Assembly: GCA_934476675.1 (NCBI GenBank)
Contig: CAKSOE010000022.1
Span: 1-50,622 of the forward strand
Source: an uncultured Clostridia bacterium
GTDB lineage: Bacteria > Bacillota > Clostridia > UBA1381
Direction of reading: 5' to 3'
Length of the DNA: 50,622 nt
Made by a program: the position numbers and the translations under genes. Every line of letters begins with the position of its first letter. Position 1 is the first letter of the stretch. Below the pieces are notes generated by a model. That model saw only the letters and a list, made by a program, of their open reading frames with translations, made no database searches and was not told where the DNA came from. This document shows, piece by piece, positions 17,135-26,116 of this stretch.

Positions 17135-18076
17135 TCAGAAGTCAAGTTTCATAATATAATCGCGCATGATTTCGGCACTCTTTTTTAAACCTTCTGTTTC
17201 GGAGGCGGAAAAATCAACCTCGGGAATCCATTCCACACCGCTGCCCGAAAGCTTTGACGGAATACTCAATGCCACGTCACGTATGCCGTACTCGCCGCTT
17301 AAAATGCTTGATACGGTTAAAAATGCATTGTGTTCTCCGGCTATACACTCTACTATTTTTGAAACGGCAAGAGCAATAGCGTAATATGTTGCGCCTTTCT
17401 TCTTTATTATCTCATATGCCGAATTTTTTACATCATGATACATCTTTTCGCATGCCTCTCTGGAACATAGTCCTGTTTGTTTTTCGTAATTTTCAAGCGG
17501 TATTCCGGCAATGTTTGAAATACTCCATGCTGCCACCTCACTGTCTCCGTGTTCACCTATAATGTAGGTGTGGCAATTCCTTGCGTCAACGTGCGTGTGG
17601 TGACTGAGCATATATTTAAGGCGCGATGTATCAAGAACCGTTCCCGAGCCTATGACCTGGTTTTTTGGCAGACCCGACAGCTTCCAGGTGATGAACGTTA
17701 AAATGTCAACAGGATTGGAAACGGTCAGAATTATAATATCGTCGGGTGCATACCGCATTATCTGCGGTATAATGCTTTTGAGAATATCAGTGTTTTTTTG
17801 CAGCAAATCAAGTCTTGTTTCTCCGACTTTTTGATTTGCACCTGCCGTTATTACCGCAATGTCGGCGTCTGCGCAGTCCTCATAGCTGCCGCAGCGTATG
17901 TCAACAGGTTTTACAAACGACACGCCGTGCGCAATATCCATTGCGTCACCCTCCGCCTTGTCGCGGTCTATATCTATAATGACAATATCGCTGAATAAGC
18001 CGCCGCACATTATTGTATATGCACTCGTAGAACCTACAAGTCCGTCTCCGATTATAACGATTTTTCCACGAAACAT
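17135..18076 (-). CDS. ldh: L-lactate dehydrogenase
   Basis: Reduces pyruvate to L-lactate with NADH, regenerating NAD+ in fermentation. 313 residues: Rossmann nucleotide motif GDGLVGS (10-16), acidic adenine-ribose position in IDIDRDKAEG, substrate loop with Gln82 and Arg88 (NQKVGETRLD), where the Gln marks lactate rather than malate specificity, Arg in GSGTVLDTSR, and catalytic His176 in IGEHGDSE. The gene is single, convergent with the GH106-like gene. A GGAG lies just before the ATG. No obvious Rex operator is seen upstream. Confidence 0.93.
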   Translation of the reverse strand: MFRGKIVIIGDGLVGSTSAYTIMCGGLFSDIVIIDIDRDKAEGDAMDIAHGVSFVKPVDIRCGSYEDCADADIAVITAGANQKVGETRLDLLQKNTDILKSIIPQIMRYAPDDIIILTVSNPVDILTFITWKLSGLPKNQVIGSGTVLDTSRLKYMLSHHTHVDARNCHTYIIGEHGDSEVAAWSISNIAGIPLENYEKQTGLCSREACEKMYHDVKNSAYEIIKKKGATYYAIALAVSKIVECIAGEHNAFLTVSSILSGEYGIRDVALSIPSKLSGSGVEWIPEVDFSASETEGLKKSAEIMRDYIMKLDF

Positions 18077-18124
18077 AATAATCTCCGTAACCTTTCTGCC
18101 CGCGGATAGTAAAAAACTTATTAA

Positions 18125-18150
18125 CGCTTTATACGCAGGCAGATAAAGCG
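18125..18150. repeat. Inverted repeat in the ldh leader
   Basis: CGCTTTAT (18125-18132) and ATAAAGCG (18143-18150) form a perfect 8-bp dyad with a 10-nt spacer, 50-75 bp upstream of the ldh start. It could be an operator or an mRNA hairpin of the ldh leader; it does not match the usual Rex consensus. Confidence 0.45.
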
Positions 18151-18215
18151 CTAAAATTTCTTCATTGCTATTATCTGCACATAAATGTAATTTTATTCGT
18201 TTACATGCTCATATG

Positions 18216-18244
18216 TTGACTTTTTTTCAAATAAGTGATATAAT
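18216..18244 (+). promoter_or_regulatory. Distal promoter P1 of the gltX operon
   Basis: TTGACT (18216-18221) and TATAAT (18239-18244) with a 17-nt spacer, near consensus. Its leader would be about 125 nt; no T-box sequence of the TGGNACCGCG type is seen in it. Confidence 0.7.
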
Positions 18245-18298
18245 GTTAAAAGGTGTAATTTGGATAAGACTGCTTTATATGCCAAAATGTAAAAAGCA

Positions 18299-18327
18299 TT
18301 GATATTGATGCGAAAAAACGGTATAAT
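18299..18327 (+). promoter_or_regulatory. Proximal promoter P2 of the gltX operon
   Basis: TTGATA (18299-18304) and TATAAT (18322-18327) with a 17-nt spacer. Its transcript would begin near 18334 and carry a small hairpin, GCCGC-TTTAT-GCGGC (18347-18361), just before the ribosome binding site. Confidence 0.55.
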
Positions 18328-18376
18328 AATGTTTAGTGATATTTGTGCCGCTTTATGCGGCGGAATGGGGTGTATT

Positions 18377-20041
18377 ATGGACAAAAATGCGGAGATGGCA
18401 CAGCTGTTGTTTGCCGACATAAAAAAGACGCCGGAGGATTTTGAAAAAAAATATCCTGCGCGCGATTTGCCGGAGGGCGCGAAGGTTACTCGTTTTGCGC
18501 CGAGTCCTACGGGATTTCTGCATCTGGGAAGTTTGTTTGCGGCGTTTGTTTCGCAGCGTGCGGCAAAAGCGACAGACGGAGTTTTTTATCTCAGAATTGA
18601 GGATACGGACAAAAAAAGAGAGGTAAAAGACGGCGTTACGGGCATCGTCGAAGGATTGGAGGATTTCGGAATATGCCCCGATGAGGGAATGATTAACGAA
18701 ACCGAATCAAAGGGCGCATATGCACCGTATATACAGAGCCATCGTACGCACATATATCAGGCATATGTAAAATCGCTTGTTGAACAGGGAATGGCATATC
18801 CGTGTTTTATGACCGAAGAAGAAATTGCAAAGGTTCGCGAACTGCAGGAGACGGAAAAAAAGCTTCCGGGAATTTACGGCGAATATGCAAAATACCGTGA
18901 TATAACAGTTGAAGAAGCGCAAAAGCTTATGGACGAAGGTCATGAATATGTCTTAAGGCTGAAATCTCCCGGAAAACCGGACGGCAAGGTGTCGTTTAAG
19001 GACGCAGTAAAGGGAAGTATTGAAATGCCTGAAAATATACTTGATGTTGTATTGCTTAAAAAGGACGGAACGCCTACATACCATTTTGCACATGCGGTAG
19101 ACGATCATCTTATGCACACAACAGACGTTACAAGGGGTGACGAATGGATTTCGTCAACACCGATACACTTGCAGCTGTTTAAAGTGTTGGAATTTAAAGC
19201 GCCGAAATATGCGCATATTTCTCCGATAATGAAAGAAGACGCTGAAACGGGCGGAAAAAGAAAGCTTTCAAAAAGAAAAGATCCCGAGGCGGCCGTTTCG
19301 TATTATAAGGAAGCGGGCTTTCCGAAAGAAGCGGTGCTTGAATATCTTATGACGATTGCAAACTCTAATTTTGAGGATTGGCGCAGAGCAAACAAAACCG
19401 CTCCGATAGATGATTTTAAGTTCAGTCTTTCTAAAATGAGCAAGGCGGGCGCATTGTTTGATTTGGTTAAGCTTAACGATATAAGCAAAAACTATATCAG
19501 TACCCTTGATACTGAAACGGTATACAGCGGAACAATCGAATGGGCAAAGGAATATAACGAAAAGCTGTATAAGCTTTTGACGGAAAATGAGGCGTATGCG
19601 AGAGCAATACTCGGAATTGAACGCGGTAATGCAAAACCGCGTAAGGATATAGGAAAATGGGAGGACGTGGAAAATTATCTTGCGTACTTCTATGATGAGT
19701 TGTGGGACAGAAAATTTGATTTTGCGGACAACCTATCGAAAGAGGATATGGCTGAAATTATAGAGGAATATAAAAAGATATATAATCCGTCCGCATCGGC
19801 GGAGGAATGGTTCCCGGCAGTCAGAGATTTGTCGGAAAGACTGGGTTATGCAAAATCACCGAAAGATTACAAAAAAGATCCCGACGCCTTTAAAGGACAC
19901 GTCGGGGATGTGTCGGGCGTGATACGCACAGCGGCAACCGGCAGACGAAACACGCCGGATTTATACGAAATATTGCAGACCCTCGGCTATGACGAGGTTA
20001 TGAAGCGCTTTGACGAAGCTTTAAATGTACTGAAAGGATAG
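18377..20041 (+). CDS. gltX: Glutamyl-tRNA synthetase
   Basis: Charges tRNA-Glu with glutamate using ATP. 554 residues, class I: HIGH-type motif PSPTGFLHLGSL (about 47-58), the GluRS RIEDTD motif, and the KMSKS-type loop KLSKRKDPE (about 325). The C-terminal half is the helical anticodon-binding region, longer than E. coli GltX, as in Clostridia. I chose ATG 18377, which has GGGGTG 4-9 nt upstream and gives the usual N-terminus; earlier in-frame starts lie inside promoter P2. It heads a long operon and is followed after 5 nt by glnS, so glutamate and glutamine charging enzymes are co-expressed. Confidence 0.93.
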   Translation: MDKNAEMAQLLFADIKKTPEDFEKKYPARDLPEGAKVTRFAPSPTGFLHLGSLFAAFVSQRAAKATDGVFYLRIEDTDKKREVKDGVTGIVEGLEDFGICPDEGMINETESKGAYAPYIQSHRTHIYQAYVKSLVEQGMAYPCFMTEEEIAKVRELQETEKKLPGIYGEYAKYRDITVEEAQKLMDEGHEYVLRLKSPGKPDGKVSFKDAVKGSIEMPENILDVVLLKKDGTPTYHFAHAVDDHLMHTTDVTRGDEWISSTPIHLQLFKVLEFKAPKYAHISPIMKEDAETGGKRKLSKRKDPEAAVSYYKEAGFPKEAVLEYLMTIANSNFEDWRRANKTAPIDDFKFSLSKMSKAGALFDLVKLNDISKNYISTLDTETVYSGTIEWAKEYNEKLYKLLTENEAYARAILGIERGNAKPRKDIGKWEDVENYLAYFYDELWDRKFDFADNLSKEDMAEIIEEYKKIYNPSASAEEWFPAVRDLSERLGYAKSPKDYKKDPDAFKGHVGDVSGVIRTAATGRRNTPDLYEILQTLGYDEVMKRFDEALNVLKG

Positions 20042-20046
20042 ATTTT

Positions 20047-21714
20047 ATGGAAGAATACGTAAGCAAGAATTTTATTCAGGAGGCAGTGGAAAAGGATTTG
20101 GAGGAAGGCAACTACACTAATGTGCAGACGCGTTTTCCGCCCGAACCCAACGGATATCTGCACGTAGGTCATGCAAAGGCAATATGTATTGATTTCGGTA
20201 TTGCAAAGCAGTATAACGGAACGTGCAATCTGCGTCTTGACGACACAAATCCGACCAAGGAGGATACGGAGTATGTCGATGCCATAAAAGAAGATATTCA
20301 GTGGCTGGGCTTTCAGTGGGATAAGGTACTGTATGCCTCTGATTATTTTGACGACCTTTACGAAGCAGCAATAAAGCTTATAAAAAAGGGTAAGGCGTAT
20401 GTATGCGACCTTTCGGCAGATGAAATACGCGAATACAGAGGAACCCTCACAGAACCCGGCAAAAACAGTCCATACCGTGACAGAACCGTTGAGGAAAACC
20501 TCGATTTGTTCAGACGTATGACAGAGGGCGAATTCCCGGACGGCTCAAAGGTTTTAAGAGCAAAAATAGATATGGCGTCACCGAATATAAATATGCGTGA
20601 CCCCGTTATTTATCGTATATTAAGAGCGCATCACCACAGAACGGGCGATAAATGGATAGTATATCCGATGTATGACTTTGCTCATCCTATTTCCGATACG
20701 GTTGAGGGCGTTACGCATTCGCTTTGTTCGCTTGAATTTGAGGATCACAGACCTCTTTACGATTGGTTCTTAAAGGAGGTAGGCTTTGAAAAGCCGTCAA
20801 GGCAGATTGAGTTTGCGAGAATGAACCTAAACTACACGCTTACAAGCAAAAGACGCTGCTTGAAGCTTGTGAAAGAGGGTATAGTATCCGGCTGGGACGA
20901 CCCGAGAATGTCAACTCTGTGCGGAATGAGACGCCGCGGATATACGCCGGAGGCAATAAGAGATTTCTGTGAGAGAATAGGCGTTTCAAAGGCAAACAGC
21001 GTTATAGATTTTGCCATGCTTGAAGCGTGTGTGCGTGATGATTTGAACAAAAAGGCTCCGCGCGCAATGGCGGTGTTAAATCCGATTAAGCTTATCGTGG
21101 ACAACTATCCCGAGGACAAAACCGAAATGATAGAAGTCGAGACTAATCCGGAAGATCCGTCAATGGGAATGAGAAATGTTGAGTTTTCAAGAGAACTGTA
21201 TATTGAAGCTGAGGATTTCAGGGAGGAAGCTCCGTCGAAGTATCACAGACTTGTTCCGGGCAGAGAGGTACGTTTAAAAGGTGCGTATTACGTGACCTGC
21301 ACAGGCTGCGATAAGGACGAAAACGGCGATATTACTGCAGTTCATTGCACCTATGACCCCGAATCGCGAGGCGGTCAGACGCCCGACGGCAGAAAGGTAA
21401 AAGGTACAATACACTTTGTAAGTGCGGCTCATGCCATTGATGCCGAGATACGGCTCTATGACAGGCTGTTTAACGTAGAAAATCCGTCAGATGAAACCGG
21501 GGTAAATGATTTTACGGATAATCTCAATCCGGATTCTATGATAGTGGTAAAAAATGCAAAGCTGGAAAGCAATTTGAAGTCTGCTAAAGTCGGAGATAAA
21601 TTCCAGTTTTTAAGAACGGGATATTTCTGCAAGGATAAGGACAGTACAGAGAAAATGCCTGTATTTAACCGTACAGCCGCATTAAAGGATTCATGGAAAA
21701 AAATAGATAAATGA
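20047..21714 (+). CDS. glnS: Glutaminyl-tRNA synthetase
   Basis: Directly charges tRNA-Gln with glutamine. 555 residues, class I: HIGH-type PPEPNGYLHVGHA (about 32-44), LRLDDTNPTKED, the KMSKS-type TSKRRCLKLV (about 264), and two C-terminal beta-barrel anticodon-binding domains. The length and the DDTNP sequence distinguish GlnRS from GluRS. GlnRS is absent from many Gram-positives, which use GatCAB amidation; its presence suggests acquisition at some time in the lineage. It is 5 nt after gltX and its stop overlaps the next start by 4 bp. Confidence 0.95.
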   Translation: MEEYVSKNFIQEAVEKDLEEGNYTNVQTRFPPEPNGYLHVGHAKAICIDFGIAKQYNGTCNLRLDDTNPTKEDTEYVDAIKEDIQWLGFQWDKVLYASDYFDDLYEAAIKLIKKGKAYVCDLSADEIREYRGTLTEPGKNSPYRDRTVEENLDLFRRMTEGEFPDGSKVLRAKIDMASPNINMRDPVIYRILRAHHHRTGDKWIVYPMYDFAHPISDTVEGVTHSLCSLEFEDHRPLYDWFLKEVGFEKPSRQIEFARMNLNYTLTSKRRCLKLVKEGIVSGWDDPRMSTLCGMRRRGYTPEAIRDFCERIGVSKANSVIDFAMLEACVRDDLNKKAPRAMAVLNPIKLIVDNYPEDKTEMIEVETNPEDPSMGMRNVEFSRELYIEAEDFREEAPSKYHRLVPGREVRLKGAYYVTCTGCDKDENGDITAVHCTYDPESRGGQTPDGRKVKGTIHFVSAAHAIDAEIRLYDRLFNVENPSDETGVNDFTDNLNPDSMIVVKNAKLESNLKSAKVGDKFQFLRTGYFCKDKDSTEKMPVFNRTAALKDSWKKIDK

Positions 21715-22739
21715 TAAAATATTTTGCTGTTATATTGGCTGTTGTTTTGACAGCTTCGTGCTCGTCAAAAAATAATATTTCCGAAACCGCGGAAACCGCA
21801 CCGCCGGAAAATGAGGTAAAAACCCTTACGATAAGTGCGGCAGGGGACTGCACGTTTGGTACTGATATATACACAACCCCCGCAAGAAGCTTTGATGAAG
21901 CGGCTAAGGAAGAAGGACTTTCGTATTTTATGAAAAACGTCCGTGATATTTTTGCCGACGATGATATGACAATCGTAAATTTTGAGGGAACGTTATCGGA
22001 GCGCGGTGAGCGGCAGGACAAGCTGTTTGCGTTTCGCGGTTCTCCGTCATATGCGTCGATACTTACGGAGGGGAATATTGAACTTGCGTCAATGTCAAAC
22101 AATCATTCTCATGATTACGGTGACATAAGCAATGATGATACCTATGATACGCTTGAAAAAGCCGGAATAGTGGCGTTTGACAGCGCTCGGACGGTTGTAT
22201 GCACCGTAAAGGGGCTTAAAGTGGGACTTATAGGAATAAACGAGCTTAACGATACAGACCGCACAAGGCTTGAAAGTGCAATGGACAGCGTAAAGGTGCA
22301 TAATCCGGATTTAATTATAGCGTATATTCACTGGGGCAGTGAAAAAGCGACGGAGCCGGACGAGGAACAAAAACAATATGGGCGTAAAGCGGTGGATTTG
22401 GGTGCGGATTTGGTGCTTGGGTCACATCCGCACGTTTTGCAGGGAATTGAGGAATATAACGGCAGCATTATAGCTTACAGCCTGGGAAATTTCTGTTTCG
22501 GCGGCAATGATTCGCCTGCGGATATGGACACAATTATTTACCGTCAGACCTTTACGCTTAAGGACGGGGGTAAGAGCAGCGAAATAACGCTTGTTCCGTG
22601 TACAATATCCTCGGCTTACGAAAGCGGAATAAACAATTACCAGCCCACTCCGGCATTGGGCGATAAAAAGCAGAAAATAATAGATAAAATGAATAAATAT
22701 ATATCCCAACTGGGAGATTTGAAAGTAAATTACTATTAA
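21711..22739 (+). CDS. CapA-family lipoprotein (PGA_cap metallophosphatase fold)
   Basis: 342 residues with a lipoprotein signal (LTASC near residue 18) followed by a CapA-type domain. The metallophosphoesterase-like signature elements are present: AAGDCTFG, NFEGTL, NNHSHDYG, YIHWGSE, GSHPHVLQG and YSLGNFCF. CapA proteins take part in poly-gamma-glutamate capsule synthesis or act as surface phosphatase-like enzymes; no capB/capC lies near, so a capsule role is not supported. ATG overlaps the glnS stop by 4 bp with only a weak ribosome binding site, so translation is probably coupled. Located outside the cell, membrane anchored. Confidence 0.85.
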   Translation: MIKYFAVILAVVLTASCSSKNNISETAETAPPENEVKTLTISAAGDCTFGTDIYTTPARSFDEAAKEEGLSYFMKNVRDIFADDDMTIVNFEGTLSERGERQDKLFAFRGSPSYASILTEGNIELASMSNNHSHDYGDISNDDTYDTLEKAGIVAFDSARTVVCTVKGLKVGLIGINELNDTDRTRLESAMDSVKVHNPDLIIAYIHWGSEKATEPDEEQKQYGRKAVDLGADLVLGSHPHVLQGIEEYNGSIIAYSLGNFCFGGNDSPADMDTIIYRQTFTLKDGGKSSEITLVPCTISSAYESGINNYQPTPALGDKKQKIIDKMNKYISQLGDLKVNYY

Positions 22740-22752
22740 GGAGCATATGAAT

Positions 22753-23946
22753 ATGGAATATACAAATTTTTTTGCGGACAGAGTAAAGAATATGAAAGGT
22801 TCCGCAATCAGAGAAATGTTCAAAAGAATGGCAGACCCTGAAATAATATCGCTTGCAGGGGGAAATCCGGCATCTGAATTGTTTCCGGGCGAAGAACTTT
22901 CAAAGATTGCCGGAAAAATACTCATGACAAATCCGACTCTTGCTTTGCAGTACGGTACAACCGACGGTTATCCGAAAATGAAAGAGTGTGCAAAACAGCG
23001 TGCCGAAAAGGTAAATTCATATCACGAAGATGATGAATTACTTATCATGACAGGCGCTAACCAGGGCATAGATTTAACGGCAAAATCGCTTTTAAATAAG
23101 GGTGATGCCGTTATCGTTGAAAATCCGAGCTTTATCGGCAGCCTTAACGCATTCAGAACATATGAATGCCGTCTTATCGGCGTTGAAGTCGAAAATGACG
23201 GTATAAATACGGAAAAGCTTGAAGAAGCATTAAAAAACAATAAAGATGTCAAGATGATTTATACAATCCCGACATTCCAGAATCCTACGGGCGTAACAAT
23301 GTCTCTGGAAAAAAGAAAACGTATGCTTGAATTGGCATCAAAGTATGACGTTATGATACTTGAGGATAATCCTTACGGTGATTTGAGATTTTCAGGCAAT
23401 GACGAGCCGACAATAAAATCGCTTGATACAGAGGGCAGAGTTATATATGCAGGCTCATTCTCAAAAATTCTTTCACCGGGTATGCGTCTCGGCTATATTG
23501 TAGCAAACTCGAAAATCTGTGAGAAGATAGAAATTTTAAAACAGGTTAACGATGTTCATACGCCTATGCTTACTCAGCTTATGTGCGTTGAATTTATGAA
23601 AAAATATAATATTGATTCGTATATTGAGAAAAACCGCGAGCTTTACGGCAAAAAATGCAAAGTAATGCTTGATACCATGGAGGAGTGTTTCCCCAAAGGC
23701 AAGGTTACGTGGACTGTGCCGGAGGGCGGAATTTTCCTGTGGTGTACCTGCCCGGGAATAACCGATATAACGGAAATTGTAAATAAGTGTCTTGACGAAA
23801 AAGTGGCGATTGTACCGGGATCTAATTTTGCAACCGATATGACGCTGCCGTCAAATCAGTTCCGCTTGAATTATTCCTCCGCAACTCCCGAAAAAATAGA
23901 AGAGGGAGTAAGACGCTTGGGAAAGGTTTTAACGGAAAGTCTTTAA
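22753..23946 (+). CDS. PLP-dependent aminotransferase class I/II
   Basis: Transfers amino groups between an amino acid and a 2-oxo acid, cytoplasmic. 397 residues of fold type I: LAGGNPASELFP and QYGTTDGYP at the N-terminus, IPTFQNPTG (substrate/PLP contacts), EDNPYGDLRF (Asp to the pyridine N), PLP-Lys in AGSFSKILSPGMRLGY and the C-terminal arginine in NQFRLNYS. The sequence is close to the LysN/2-aminoadipate or multi-substrate aminotransferase group. ATG 22753 lies 9 nt after AAGGAG (22738-22743); the ATG at 22747 would be only 3 nt away. Substrate is not certain; aromatic and branched-chain amino acids are plausible. Confidence 0.88.
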   Translation: MEYTNFFADRVKNMKGSAIREMFKRMADPEIISLAGGNPASELFPGEELSKIAGKILMTNPTLALQYGTTDGYPKMKECAKQRAEKVNSYHEDDELLIMTGANQGIDLTAKSLLNKGDAVIVENPSFIGSLNAFRTYECRLIGVEVENDGINTEKLEEALKNNKDVKMIYTIPTFQNPTGVTMSLEKRKRMLELASKYDVMILEDNPYGDLRFSGNDEPTIKSLDTEGRVIYAGSFSKILSPGMRLGYIVANSKICEKIEILKQVNDVHTPMLTQLMCVEFMKKYNIDSYIEKNRELYGKKCKVMLDTMEECFPKGKVTWTVPEGGIFLWCTCPGITDITEIVNKCLDEKVAIVPGSNFATDMTLPSNQFRLNYSSATPEKIEEGVRRLGKVLTESL

Positions 23947-23968
23947 TTTAAAGCGAAAGGAAACGAAC

Positions 23969-24976
23969 ATGGAAAACGAAAAGAAAAAGGTGATTTTCAG
24001 CGGCGTTCAGCCGTCCGGAAACATTACTCTGGGAAACTATCTCGGCGCAATTAAAAACTGGGTGGATTTTCAGGACGACTACAACTGCATTTATGCAATG
24101 ATGGATTTGCATACAATAACGGTAAGACAAACTCCGGCAGAACTTAGAAAAAGAACTTTGGAGCTTTTGGCGCTGTATATTGCCTGCGGAATAGATCCGG
24201 AAAAAAGCACACTGTTTATTCAGAGCCAAAACCCTGCTCATGCAGAGCTTGGCTGGGTGCTTGACTGCTATACCTATATGGGCGAATTGCAGAGAATGAC
24301 GCAGTTTAAGGACAAAAGTGCAAAGCACGCCGATAATATAAATGCGGGATTGTTTACATATCCTGTGCTTATGGCTGCCGATATTCTGCTGTATCAGACA
24401 GATTTGGTGCCGGTCGGAAGGGATCAGATGCAGCATATTGAAATCTGCCGTGATATTGCGCAGAGATTTAACGCACTTTACGGAGATGTTTTCACAATTC
24501 CGGAGGGATTTATACCCAAAAGCGGAGCGAGGGTAATGAGCCTTCAGGAGCCGACAAAGAAAATGTCCAAATCCGACGAAAACCCAAAAGCATATATATC
24601 TATGCTTGACGATATAAACGTTATCGCAAAGAAGATAAAAAGCGCAGTGACGGACAGCGAAGGCGTAATTGAGTATAGAGAAAATGACGAAACAAAAGCC
24701 GGCATAAACAATCTTTTGAGCATTATGTCTGCTGTCAGCGGCAGGGATATAAAAGAGGTTGCAGCAGAGTACGCATCAAAGGGTTACGGTGAATTTAAAG
24801 CTGATGTGGCAGAAGCCGTAGTAGAAGCAATACGTCCGATAAGGGGCGAATACGACAGGATTGTAAAGGATAAGGCATATCTTACCGCAGTCTGCAAAAA
24901 CGGCGCGGAAAAGGCACGGTATATTTCACAGCGCACCTTGAACAAGGTTTACAAAAAAGTGGGTTTTGTTCTGTAA
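23969..24976 (+). CDS. trpS: Tryptophanyl-tRNA synthetase
   Basis: Charges tRNA-Trp. 335 residues, the compact bacterial length: class I motifs GNITLGNYLGA (about 17-27, HIGH position) and KMSKSDEN (about 195), with the TrpRS-typical SGVQPSG start and GRDQMQHIE. AAAGGA precedes the ATG by 8 nt. It sits 22 nt after the aminotransferase and is followed closely by the tagO/wecA gene. The gap before it is far too short for a T-box, so regulation must come from upstream. Confidence 0.95.
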   Translation: MENEKKKVIFSGVQPSGNITLGNYLGAIKNWVDFQDDYNCIYAMMDLHTITVRQTPAELRKRTLELLALYIACGIDPEKSTLFIQSQNPAHAELGWVLDCYTYMGELQRMTQFKDKSAKHADNINAGLFTYPVLMAADILLYQTDLVPVGRDQMQHIEICRDIAQRFNALYGDVFTIPEGFIPKSGARVMSLQEPTKKMSKSDENPKAYISMLDDINVIAKKIKSAVTDSEGVIEYRENDETKAGINNLLSIMSAVSGRDIKEVAAEYASKGYGEFKADVAEAVVEAIRPIRGEYDRIVKDKAYLTAVCKNGAEKARYISQRTLNKVYKKVGFVL

Positions 24977-24992
24977 TGAAAGGAGAAAAATC

Positions 24993-26084
24993 GTGAATAT
25001 TGACGCTAGCTTAGATATACTTTTTGCTTTGATTATATCGTTTGTCTTCACTTTTGCCACTACTCCGCTTGTGCGCAGACTGGCATTTAAAATAGGTGCG
25101 GTTGATGTACCTAAGGATAACAGGCGTATGCACAAAAAGCCTACTCCGCTTATCGGCGGATTGGCGATAGTGTTCGGATTTATGGTATCGACAATATGCT
25201 TTGCGTTTCCGTATTGTGATAAGCGTGAGCTTTTGGGAACGCTTTTGGGTGCGGCAATAATAGTCATAATGGGAGTCGTGGACGACTGCAAGGCTTTGCC
25301 GGCTGTACCGAAATTCATTGTTCAGATAATTGCCGCACTTGTTGTGGTGTTTGTCGGAGGAATAAAAATATCGGTATTTACAAACCCGAATATTTTTTCC
25401 GAAAATCCCTACTGGGTACTTCCTGAGTGGTTCTCGGTTACGGTTACGGTTTTATGGATTGTGTTTATCACAAACGCAGTGAACTTTATTGACGGACTTG
25501 ACGGACTTGCCGCGGGAGTAAGCGCGATAATGTCAATTTCGCTTGTGTTTATTTCGGTGCGTTCGGGAGAAATTTCGATTGCAATTCTCGGAATTGCACT
25601 TATGGGTTCGTGTTTTGGATTTTTGCCGTTCAATTTCAATCCGGCTAAAATCTTTATGGGTGACACAGGCTCAACCTTTCTTGGCTTTATGCTTGCAACG
25701 CTTTCCATACAGGGAATGTTTAAATCATATGCGGTGATTTCGTTTGCTGTGCCGCTATTAATTCTCGGACTTCCGCTGTTTGACGCAAGCTTTGCGATGA
25801 TACGCCGTATTCTGTCGGGAAAAAGTCCGATGGTTGCGGACCGGGGACATCTGCATCACAGACTGATAGATATGGGATTTTCACAGAAACAAACAGTGTT
25901 TATTCTCTATGCCATAAGCGGAGTGTTGGGAATAACGGCGGTGTTGCTGGCGGAAAGCGGTTTCTTGCGTGCGCTGCTGCTGCTCATATGTGTATTGATA
26001 TTTATTCTGGTAGAATCAATTCTCGGAAAAAATGTCACTCATCACAGCGATAACCGCGACGTGACCGATGATACGGAAAATTAA
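24993..26084 (+). CDS. tagO: Undecaprenyl-phosphate GlcNAc-1-phosphate transferase (TagO/WecA type)
   Basis: Integral membrane enzyme that moves GlcNAc-1-phosphate from UDP-GlcNAc to undecaprenyl phosphate, the first step of wall teichoic acid or related polymers. 363 residues, about eleven membrane helices; active-site loops VVDDCKALP, NFIDGLDGLAAG, KIFMGDTGSTFLGF and the C-terminal cytoplasmic HLHHRLID. The start is GTG 24993 after AAAGGAG (24979-24985); the earlier TTG at 24966 lies inside trpS. The next gene makes UDP-ManNAc, the second sugar of many linkage units, which supports the teichoic-acid reading over MraY. Confidence 0.9.
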   Translation: MNIDASLDILFALIISFVFTFATTPLVRRLAFKIGAVDVPKDNRRMHKKPTPLIGGLAIVFGFMVSTICFAFPYCDKRELLGTLLGAAIIVIMGVVDDCKALPAVPKFIVQIIAALVVVFVGGIKISVFTNPNIFSENPYWVLPEWFSVTVTVLWIVFITNAVNFIDGLDGLAAGVSAIMSISLVFISVRSGEISIAILGIALMGSCFGFLPFNFNPAKIFMGDTGSTFLGFMLATLSIQGMFKSYAVISFAVPLLILGLPLFDASFAMIRRILSGKSPMVADRGHLHHRLIDMGFSQKQTVFILYAISGVLGITAVLLAESGFLRALLLLICVLIFILVESILGKNVTHHSDNRDVTDDTEN

Positions 26085-26116
26085 AAGCTGCCAAATGCGG
26101 CGGAACGGAGATAGAT

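Noticed and set aside
18245..18376. Possible T-box leader before gltX
   Set aside because: No TGGNACCGCG-type sequence, no terminator hairpin with T-run, and the leader is short.
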